Shown here piece by piece: positions 12,201 through 24,200 of a stretch of 64,000 nt of DNA; within the stretch, counting starts at the first letter, position 1; each line of letters opens with the position of its first letter. A program made the position numbers and the translations under genes. The stretch is from an uncultured Clostridia bacterium. GTDB lineage: Bacteria; Bacillota; Clostridia; Christensenellales; Borkfalkiaceae. Under the pieces are notes generated by a model, which ran no database searches, was not told where the DNA came from, and worked only from the letters and a program-made list of their open reading frames with translations. The stretch is from positions 1 to 64,000 of the forward strand of contig CANREM010000002.1 of assembly GCA_947629675.1 (NCBI GenBank). Reading direction: 5' to 3'.

Positions 12201-15200
12201 TTCACGATCACGGAGGCGGAATTCAAGCGGGAGACGCTTTCCACCTACGGCGGCACCTATGACGAGGCCTTCCACAACGCCGTAAAGGTCCAATCGGGCG
12301 GAAGCGAAGTTCTTGCCGGCTTCGCCGAATCGGCAGACGGAAATGCGCCCGTTTGGCAGTTCGTCGTAAGGCGTTACGACAATGATTCCGCAAAACAAGC
12401 GGGCATGCAAAAAGATGCCAACTATCGGAACGACGGCTTCTTCAGCGACAACGGCGCAAAGGGTACGAACCCCGAACTCATCGACGCGGGCATGTATGTC
12501 ATCTACTATCGGTTGAGCCTTGCAAACCACACGACGGTCTACAACGTCCTCGAGACCACGATCACAAAGGCAACCAACCGCTGGACGACGGAATACACCC
12601 TCAAGAAGGGCGGCACGGATTTTGCAAGCGGCAATTCGGAAAATGCGTGGACGTACGGCGCATATGAAGCCGTCAACAACCCCAACGGCTATAACGCTTC
12701 GACCATTACAGAAGTACTGCCCGTTCCCGCCTTCAACCGCAAGTTCAACGTTTCTGGCAATGAAAATGACACGTTGAACGAAGGCTTGAACGAGCAGCTC
12801 ACGATCACCCTTACAAAGAATGGCGACGATCAGCACTACACATTCACCTATTATGGCGTAGCGGCAAATGAGCTTGTTGGCTGGCTTTCGCAGAACAGCA
12901 CGAGCAAGACGCAGTACAAAAACGGCGCGCTTCTCGGTGCGGCGGACACATACACCATAACTTATCAAATCGGCTCGAATGAAAACCAAAACTATGAACC
13001 GATTTCAGGCAGCTACACCTTCAAGATCGGGAAGAAAGACCTCACCGTCAGGGCGGACGATCAGACCATTTACTACGGTCAAGACGCACCTTCAACGTAT
13101 ACCGTGACCTATACGGGTTTCGTCAACGGCGAAGGGGAAAAAGATCTCTCGGCAATGACGCAGGAGAGGACCTTCCTCTGCGTCTCCAAGATCACCTCGG
13201 GCGCACAGCAAACGGAGAAATACGAGAAGGGCTATGTGAAGGGCAGCGTCGGCACCTACTACATCTTCATCAACTGGACGGCGACCCAAAACGAGCCGAA
13301 CTACAACATTACCCTTTGCAACACCCAAGAGAACGCAGGTCATCTCAATGTTGAAAAGCGCGCCCTCACGATCAACATCCAGGACCACACGAACCGCTAT
13401 AACTTCAATATCAGCCAAGGTGTGGGCCATGAAGAAGGTAAAGATTGGAAAGACGATGTTTCGGCAATGGTCACCGTCACCGCGCCTACGGCCGGAAACA
13501 AGTACAACGGTTTCTATCAGAATGAAATCGTCGAGATCTTAAAGCTCAAGACGAATGCACTGACGTGGAGAACAGAGAACAACTACGCCGTCGCAAACAT
13601 CACGGGCACGAACAATGTCGGCAAATACGCCATTGAGTATATCCTTCTCGATCCCAAGGGAGAGAGATATGGCAAGAATTACGATCTGACCTTTACAGGC
13701 AGTTGGGAGGAAGGAGAGCATTTAGGCGAGTGGGGGACTTTCACCATCGAGAAGGCGCAGATCACCCTCGAGGTGGAGCAAATGCCCGAGGATGGCCTCA
13801 TCTACACAGGGCACCAAAAGACGTTCAAAGATCCTAAGGTAAACGGAGATGTTCAGATCACCTTCACCATTGTCTACTATCAGGACACGGGTGACGGGAA
13901 TTATACCAAACAGCTCGATAGCGCACCGACGGATGTCGGCAAATACAAGGTCGGCTTCTCCACTACGGATGACAACTATACCGCGACCGAATCCGAGGTG
14001 AAATTCGAGATCAAGCCCAAGACCGTCAAAGTAAGCTACGAGATCCAAAAATATGTAGACGTCAGCGATGATCTGATCCCCGTCGGCAAAGGGAATGAGC
14101 TTTTCTACTATGCACGTCCCTATGTCGTCGTCGGCACCGTGGGCGTACAGGATACGGATAAGCCCAATGCCGAAGGCGCAAACGATAATTACATCGTCTA
14201 CGCAGACAGAGAAACGTATCGCGTTGTCATTATCTATCGGAAGAACAGTTCCGAGGCCCCGGAAGCGATTGATGTAGGCACATACTATGCAGTAGGGCAT
14301 ATCCGCAAAGTGGGCAGCGACGTGGATGACGGCAACTATACGATCGACCCGTCTACAGGTTCCACATCATTTACCATTTCAAAACAAGTGCTTGCAGACC
14401 CTTCTGCCACATATGACGGCGGAGCAAGCTCTACGATCGCCTACAACGGAGATGACAGAATTTTCTCTATAAATGATTATCTCGGAAAGATCGATGAGCA
14501 TATCAAGGGAAGTGTCATGCAGTTGTCCTTCAAATATTCCGAAACGGGCAATTACGGCTCTGCGACCGAATATGAAGAAGAACAATATGCGGGACAAAAA
14601 ATCTCCATAAATGGCGAAAATGACGCGTGGAAAGTCGAATGGGCGGTCCGCGATGTCGGCTTCTACTATATCGTCGTCACTTTGCGCTCGTCTGAAAACT
14701 ATCAATTCCTCAGGGAGAAGGGCAATTCGATCAGATTTACGTTGCAGGTCACTCAGAAACACATCAACCTGAAGGCCAAGGATATCGAGATCGTCTACGG
14801 CGAAGAATTTGACGAAACGTTCAAGAACGAAAACATCGCTCTCGTATTCTCCCTCGACGCTGTAGGGGAATATAGCGATATAAACGGCCTCTGCGAAAGC
14901 GATATCCAGGACGGGAAAGTGAAGGATGGCGTGTTTGTATTTGACAAACAGGCAGTTCAAACGCAGAAGGCGGACGCTTTGCGGACGGCTTACACCAATC
15001 GGGACAGGGCTGAGACACAGTTCAATCTGATCCTCCCGGCGGTCACCTCAAAGAATTATACGATCGATCAATTCAACACCGGCGTCCTGAAGGTCGTGCC
15101 GCGTGAGATCACATTACAGATCGTTGACCCGGAGGAAGCCAGCACCTACCAAGGCGAAGAGTTTGAACGCTACGACTTGACATCGGAAGCAGATCCGAAG

Positions 15201-18200
15201 ATGCCGACGGTCACTCTTAAGAACGGCACGCTCAATACGCATGTCGAAACGGCCGTGACCGACCTTGAGGTCCACTTCACCTTCGACGGGTACGATGTCG
15301 GCACCCATGCTATGATTCCTTTCGATGACGACCCCGACTACATCATCACGTTTGTGGGGGATTGGGCAGGCAAAGACGAGTATCAAAACAAGGCGGGGAC
15401 GTTCACCGTCGAGCGGGCGACGCTCAATGTCTTTGTCGCACTTGGCGGCACCAAGGGCGAGTTCGACGTCACCTATGGCGAAGAACCCACCTTCGGCGTG
15501 ACCTACGAGGGCTGGGTCGGCAAGGACGCTCCTACGGGCGTTTCGCCGATGAAAGATTTCACATTCTCGACGAAGCTCCAGGGCACGCAATATAGCGGCA
15601 AGACGGCGGAGACCTACACGGCTTGGCAGTCGCATGCGGGAAGCAAGTACACCGTCTCGATCTCCAACCAAGAGGCCGAAGCATTCTTCAAGAACTACAA
15701 GCTGAACTTCGCGGGATCCGATGCCACCATGTCCGTGGTCTCCCGCAAAATTACGGCGACAACTGAGGACCGTGAATTTAAGTCAGATGAGGATCGCGGT
15801 CACATTGAACTCGGTGCCACGATCACCTTCGACGATAGCATCCAAGAAGGCTACGTGCCCCAACTTGGCAAGGGCTACACCCTCCAATATCAAGGGAAGT
15901 ATAACGACCCGAGCGATCAATTCAAAGGCGCAAGCAACTTTGTCGATGATGTTCCCCAGCGCGCAGGCACGTTCAAGGTCAAGGTGACACTGCTTCACAA
16001 CGACCTCGGCGCGTACGACTACGCCTTCGACGCAAACGGCGGCACCGATTACGACACCGAACTTGACTACAACATCCTGAAGCAGCAGATCACCCTCGCA
16101 TGGGAATACGAGTTGGTCGAGGACGACGCCATCAAGGAGAATAAGATCGTTGCGTTCGATGATCGCATCATGACCTTCTCCTACACCTATAACGGTGCAG
16201 CAAGCGAAGAGTATACCACTTCGAACGCAGGCGTCACTGCCAGATTCAGCGGTCCCGGACAGGGCACAGGTACTGTCACGCTCAAAGATACTCACGCCTA
16301 CGACTATGAACTCATAACGACGATGTCGGGTGTGGGCAACTCTGCGGTCACGCTCATCTTCCGTGTCGTAATGGAGAATGTCGGCTTCAGGGTCTCCATC
16401 GAGGCATGGAGCTACAGCGAGTATTTGGAGGAGAAGAACGCGCCCACGTGGGAGGCGACCGCCGATATCAATCGGGATACGGCGACCGTCATCTACACCT
16501 ACTTCCCGCTCACAGCCGAATTGGCCGAGACATGGCAGGGCTACATGGATGAGTTGAGAAAGGGGGCGGACGGCGCAAGACGGCAAGCGATCCTCCGCGA
16601 ACTCAACGCATTGACGGGGAGCATGACGCAGATCGCGACCGCAGACGCGGGGACCTACCTTCTCCGCGCAGATCTCTCGCAACAGACCGACTATGCCGCT
16701 GCGTACGACATTTGCGTCTTTACCATCACCAAGAAGCAGCTCGCAGTGCCCACGCTCGCCTCGCATAATGGTACGCATGATGGCGAATGCTACTACACGG
16801 GTGCGGAACACAAGATGGAGATCAATGGATTCGACTCCGCGCTCATGAGCTACCTCACGTCTACAGGATTGAATATCCTCACGGAGCAGCAGGATGGCGG
16901 TGCCGTCATCACGCTGTTTGCCGCAACGGATGCGGGAGAATACACCATCACTTGGGGCCTTCGCGACGAAAAGAACTACGAATGGCTCCTTGAAGGCGGC
17001 TTAGCCTCCTCCGATACCCAAATTGTCACCTATCAGATCCGCAAGAACACCGTCACGGTTTCGCTTGATAGCATTACCGAGACCTACGGCACGCAGAAAC
17101 CGATCGAAGCGACCGTCGGCTTTGCCAAACTTGAGAATTTGCGGAAGGACGGCGGCTTTGAGGACTTTGTCGTCACCTACCAATATAAGAAGGTAGAAAA
17201 CGGCGAGGCCGCGGGCGGTTTCCTCGATGAGAGGCCTAAGGCGGCGGGCACGTACAAAGTGTATGTCACCGTCGAAGATGGAGGAACGAACTTCGATGGG
17301 GTCGAGCAGAAGGAAGTCTGCACCCTCACGATCGACAAGGCAAGTCTTTCCATCTACGCCACGACAGACTCCTCCGTCATCTACGGCGAGCAGATCTCCG
17401 CGCTCGTGTACGCGACGACAGATTTCTCAAACGGCGCGAACATGCCTTACGGTGAGGACCTGAATAAACTTCTCAAAGCACTCCTTGCAAACGATCAGAT
17501 CACTTGCACGACGTCGAACACCGAGACGCATGCACCTTATGAACCCGGTGCGGCCGCAGGGCAATTGTTCAACGTGACGCTCCAATTGAACGGCGCGACG
17601 CTCGATAACTACGAGCTAAGCATCGATCAAAGCAAGATGAGCGACGCGACCATCACCGTCGCACAGCGTCCCATCACCGTTCAGCTCAATGCCGTCCAAG
17701 GCGATTTCAACAACTTCACAACGCCGTTCCCGATCGAAAGCGCAGAGATCGGAGAATATTGGAATGTGACAGGAGATTCTTCCTATAAGATCTTTAACAA
17801 TGACCCTGTCACCCTCACACTCTCGCTCGAGGCTGTAGAAGGCGGCCGTTACGGCGTGGGCATCTACACCCTCAACGGCGAAGCAAGCGCGGACGAGGTG
17901 AATAACAACTACGACATCACGGTCCTGCCGGGCAGCTACGAAGTTTCGCGCCTCACCATCGAGATCATAAAGACCGAGGTCAAGACACCGGACATCTTCT
18001 ACAACCACGGCGAAGCGATCGATCTTCAGATCGTCGTCAGCTTCAAAGTCAACGGCGGAGAGCAAAAGGAAGTCTCTGTGACGAACAAGGAGTTCACCAA
18101 GTACTTCAAGATCACCTATTCGGGCAATCAGCAGAACGGCTATGCCTATGGCAACAGCGACGACGTGGAGAGCGGCACAGCCCCCGTCAATGCGGGTATC

Positions 18201-21200
18201 TACCGTGTGACCGTCGTCCTGCAGGATGCCTTCGAAACGCAGATCATGGTCACGGGGTCCTACGTCAACCGCTACGACATGTATACCATCGACAAGTTCA
18301 CCCTCGATGCCGACGTCGCGCAAGAGGCCATCAAGTCAAATTGCAACCTCGTCTACACGGGGGAGGAGATCGGCCCCGATGCGATGCGGGTCAAGGGCTG
18401 GATCGACGCAGCATTTAAGACGGAATATCCGGAGATTGGAAATATCGCAGCCCTCTTCTCCATCACGGACGGCATCCAAAAGGGCATCAATGTGGGCGGT
18501 TATCCGTACATCTTTGCCGTCCTTGCGGGCACATCGGGAAGCGGTGATAAAGAGCAGGATGCAGTCGACAACTACCGCTGGGAGATGGATGGCAGAAATC
18601 TCAACGAGGAGACGGCGACCCTCTCCTACACCATCAAAAAGCAGAATGCCACGCAGCTCTACTTCACCGACGGTGAAGGCGGAGAGAAACTTGAAGATCT
18701 TTCCAACCCGCTTGCAAACCGCGTATTCGACGGCACGTTCAAGGCAGATCACCTCCATCTCGGCTCCAACGTGAAGGTGGCGGAAGGCGAAAGCAATGTC
18801 GACAGCGTCCTCATCTACATCGCAACGGCAGACTCGCAGCCTGTATTCGATAAGAATAGCGATGTATGGACGACGCTCACCTATCAGCAGGCGACCGCGA
18901 TCAACAGCGTTGCTGCGATGGCGGGCACGCATTGGATCGTCATCGAATTGAAGGAGACGGCCAACTTTGCCGCGGCAACGACTTCGGACGGCACGAAGAT
19001 CGCGCACTATGTCATCACGCCGAGAAACATCACCATCTCCGTCAACGAGGGGAAGGATGTCAACGGCCCGAGCTACCGCACGGACCTCAAGGAAGGCGAT
19101 CTCACCGCACCCGGCTACGAATTCAAAGACGGCAACAACGGTGAGAGCCTCGGGGCGGAGAACAGCATTGAGATCATCACCGAAAAGCTCACCGTCACCT
19201 TCGGCTTCGCAGGCAACTCCTTCGGCGGCAAGGAATTCAACAAGGACGCCGTTCAGGCGGGCAAGTATGACTTCGTCATCACAAAGCACGAGGAAAGCTG
19301 CTGCAAGGGCTGCTTCACCATCACGAACATCGGCGAATACGGCAAGCTCACAGATGAAAACGCGCCCAAGTATATCGTCGCCCGTGCCGCGCTCTACAGC
19401 GGAAGCATCCGTATCAAGAACTTCAACTATGACGGAACGGCGCACACCGCCGCCGATGCCGTGCAGGACAACGGCAACGTAAACTACGGTAAATTGTGGA
19501 ATACCAGCGAAGTTTCGGGTACCAATGCGGGCACCTATTCCTTCAACGCACAGCTCATAGATGCGAACAACTACTATTGGTCGCAGTTCGCTTCCGATGC
19601 CACCGCGGAGACGGGAAATGTCCATAAGGACGCTCCGCTCAACTTCGTCATCAATAAGGTCGCTGCGGCCGTCACGCTTGAGAGCATCACCTTTAAGGTG
19701 AATGAAACGGGCAGCACGACGGCACAGGGCGTTACACCTGCACAGTGGACCTATAAGGACGTTGTCGAACGCACCGGATTGAGCTACACCGTCACGGCGA
19801 ACGACAACACGCTCTCCGTTGACGCGGCTTTCATCTCGGTCTACTACCGTCTTTCGGGTTCGGGAAGTTGGTCGACCGAACTTCCCGCAAATGCGGGCAG
19901 CTATGAGGTTTGCATCTACCTCTTCGAGACGGAGAACTTCACGAATACCGTCTATTCGGCGACGCTCAACATCGTGATCGCGAAGTATACGCTTGCCAAG
20001 ATCGCCTCGCCCGCATCCGTTCCCTATGACGGCGATTACAAAACGACGACCCTGACGGATGTCGACCTCGATCTCATGACCGTGACGGCAGATCCGGATA
20101 GCGGCCTTACCGCCTACATCACGAACGGGCAGCAAATGCTCCGCGCCATTGAGGCCAAGACCTATACTTTCCAGGTCAAACTCATTGATTCCAACAACTA
20201 CGCATGGCAAGATGAAGAGGGCGACACCATCTCTGTCAGATGGACGATCACCAAGGCGCAAGGCAAGGTGACGTTACAGGCCATCGCCGAAGTCATCTAT
20301 GGCAATTATCTCGAAGTGAAGGCCGAATCCTCCTTCACGTCCAACTTTGTATTCTTCTATGTGAAGAAGGGGAGCTTTGCAACGGGCGAATCCGTGGCAG
20401 AAGCGCAATGGCAGAAATGGGGCGACCATGGTCCCGTCGATGCGGGCGAATATTGGGTGCGCGTCAAGATTGACGGCGGAACCGACTTCAGCATCGCATA
20501 TGACTATCAGTCCGCCACCATCAAGAAGGCGACCCTCACCCTCGTCTGGAGCGAGACCTCCTTCACCTACAACGGCAAGGTGCAGGTGCCCGCTGTCTCG
20601 AGCGCGGACTTCGTCTGGGAGGACAGCGTATCCGAATGGAAGTACACGGGCGATACAAAAGCAGTAGACGCCGGGAGCTACAGCGTTTCCGTCAACGTCG
20701 AAGCGATCGGCGTCCTCAAGAACTACAACGTTCAAAACAAGGAGTGTTCCTTCACCATCTCCAAGGCACAGCTCACGGCCGTATACGACCTTGAGACGAA
20801 CAAGACCTATGACGGCACGACCGAGGCAAAAGAACAGGTCACGAATACTCAGCTTACGGGCATGCCCGAAGGGGTCGACGCACCCGCGTACGCATACACG
20901 GCGCAGTACGATATGGCGACCGTGCTTGGCGGCACCCAGATCACCGTGACATTTCTGCTCACGGAAGAAGAGAAGAACTTCGAGATCACGAATGCGGAAA
21001 CCGTTCATACCGCCACGATCTCGCCGATCGTCCTCTTCCTCACCTGGATCAACGATTCGCTCACCTACAACGGCAACGCGCAAGCTCCCAAGCCCACGGC
21101 GACCAATGTCCTTGAAGGAGACAAGGATAATGTCACGCTCACCGTTCTTTCTTCGAGCATGCAGTCGCAGGCGAACGCCTATAAGGATGGCAAACGCTTC

Positions 21201-24200
21201 GGCGGTGCCTACTCCGCGATCGCACAGCTCGGCGGGTCTACTTCCTCCAACTATACGCTCGAAGGGGCTACGGGCCGCACGCAGGAATTCATCATCAAAC
21301 AGGCCGAACTCAGAGTCAAGCAGTGGACGACGAACGATCACAGCGGCACTCCCGACGTGAAGTGGCAAAGCGTGAAAGCTGCGCCCGCGCAATACGTCTA
21401 CAACGGCTTGACGCCCGAGAACGCACGGCTTCTTTCGCCCAATGTGCTTACGGCAACATACGAGGGAAAATTCGGCTCGGATGATATCGCCGGCAATTCC
21501 CACTATGTCTTTGAAAGCGTGGCGGCGAATGAAGGTGCGATCGAGAGCTACAAGGTCTCCCTCGCGCTCTACAACGTCAACGGCAACTACTACTTCGCCG
21601 AGGAGGGCAACTCCTTCACGATCGATGTCGTAAGGCGCAAGGTCACGATCCGCGTGACGGATACGGGCAACACGCTCGAGGCGCAGTACGGCAGCGCGCC
21701 CGCCATGCTCAACAACGCGCAGGGAACGTATTGGAACTACGAGGTCGGCAGTGCGCAATTCGTGAACAGCGACGCCCTGCTCCTCAACGTCACTTCGGAC
21801 GCACTCACCAAGGAGGACGGCACCTCCTTCGCCATCCCCGGGAGCTATCCCGTCCTGTTCTCGCTCGACGCCTCCGTTGCGGGCAACTATGACCTCATCG
21901 TCATCGGTAGCTTTGCCAACAAGGGCGACGTCGAAGGGAAGGATTATTCCGCATTTGACGGGAAAGCGGGCACCTACACCATCACCCTTGCCACGATCAC
22001 GACGACGGAGGACTTCCAGTGGACGGCAAGCTTCGTCTACGACGGAAATGAGCATTCCGTAACGATCACCGATGATGACTTCATCACGGTGGGCGGCCAA
22101 ACGGTCTCCATTAACGACAAAGATAGCCTTACCGTCTCGGGTATAAATGCCAACACCTACACGACGACGGTCACCGTCACGGCGCAGTATCATGCGCCCC
22201 TTGAGAAGGAGTTCACCCTCGTCATCACGACGGAGAACATCACGCTCACGCTGAAGAAGGGCAAAGAGGTAAAATACGGCGAGTTGGCCTTCGCCGCCCT
22301 CAAGGAATATGTCTTGAGCGAGCAAAGCGGCATTGTCGACAGCATCGAAGGGTTCGGCTCCTTCCAAGGCGGCATGGGCACCCTTGCCGGTCAGCTGAGT
22401 GAGATCGTAAACTTTGCGACAGTCACCGCCTTCACTTCAGAGGGCCACAGTGCGGCCACCGAGAGTTTGGGCGGGAAGCTCCCCGCCGGCGTCTACACGC
22501 TGGAGATCGTCTCGACGGACACCAACCGCAACATCATCGTGAAGTTCAGCGGCGATGAAGACGTTCTCACCGTGGTGCAGATCGTCGCGCCCCCTGAACC
22601 GGAGTCTCTTCCCGAAGGGGCACCCAAGCCCGATGCAAACGAAGTCGTCATCGATTGGACCTCGGAAGATCATCAAGACAAAGTTAAATATCAAAAAGTC
22701 GAAGGGACGGATGGCCACACGTTGACAGCGGAAGTTCTCGGGCTTACATACAACGGCGAGACCTTCGGCGAATCGGTGTTCGCACCCACCGTCGAGGGCA
22801 AGGTCGAAGGCGACGAGATCAACGTCTACTCGCGCGTATTTGCCTTCGAGTATACGCCCGAGTTGACCATGCCCACTTATGAGGACATCATGGCTCTTCT
22901 CTCCTCGCTCAACGAGACTGCGGGCGTGCGCGGAAGAAGGAACGCGCCGCGCGCGATCGCGGACGGCTGGGAGGTGAGCGGATATCCGAAGGATGCGGGC
23001 TGGTACATCATCGTCCTCGGCGACGGCAACGAAGAGTTCGGCGGACGCGATGTCGGCAACTACGACACGGACAACGTATTCAACCGCTTCATGCTCATCA
23101 GGGTCGGCAAGGCGACATATAACACGGACGACCTTTCGATCGTAAACGAGCAAGCGATCTACGACGGCGCAACGCACGGCGTTGTAGTCAACAATGCTCC
23201 TGCGGGCGTCAACGTCACCTACCGTTACGAGAATAATGATCTCAACTACGATAGCGAAGCCGCTCCCACCGATGCGGGCACCTACCAAGTCACCGTCACC
23301 TTCGCGGGCGATACGAGGAACTATGAGCCTGTCACGCTCAGCGTAGGTACCACCTCCACCGTGGACGGGAATGCGCAGACAGTTTTGACCTATGTCATCG
23401 TGTCCAAGCAAGTGACGATCGATAGCGTCACTGCCGTCAGTAGGGAATACGACGGCACGAAGGATGCGACGGTCACGGTAGAGATCAGCGGCATCGTCGA
23501 ATATCCCGCCGAGGGCAAGTACGACGACTATGCCCTTCTCGTGACTGCCGCATTTGAGACCGCAGACGCGGGCGTGAACAAGAAGGTCATGGCAACGGTG
23601 GAAGATGTCACCGAGACGGGTTCGGATACCATCAACTACACCTTCAACGAAGATGCGCTGAAAGCCCTTCTCGAAAATCTCACCGCGACCATCACGCCCA
23701 AGCTTCTCACGGCGGAGGGCTTCCTCGCCCAGAGCAAGACGTACGACGGGACAGATACTGCCGTCATCGACGGCGGCACCTTCGTCGGCCTTTGCGACGC
23801 CGACAGAGAGATCACGCCTACCTACGAGGCACACTTCAGCGACGCGGACGTGGGCGAGAACAAGACAGTCTATGTCACCGTCAAGCTCGGCGAGGGCTAC
23901 ACCAACTACAAGCTCGGTGACGAAAATCAATTCAAGTACACGACTACCCTCACCGCCTCCATCACAAAGGCGCAGGCGCAAATCGATGCCTCGAAGGTCA
24001 CGAAAGAGTTCACCTACGACGGAACGGAGCACGCCCTTAGCGGTGCCACTGTGACGGGCGTCAAGGATGATCCGCTTGGAGAGCCGACCTTCCACCTCAT
24101 CAGCAAGAACATCGGCCTCTACGCGCCCAATGCGCCCATCAGCTCCGTCACCGATGCGGGCGAATACACCATCGCCGTCCGCTATGCGGGAAATGGCAAC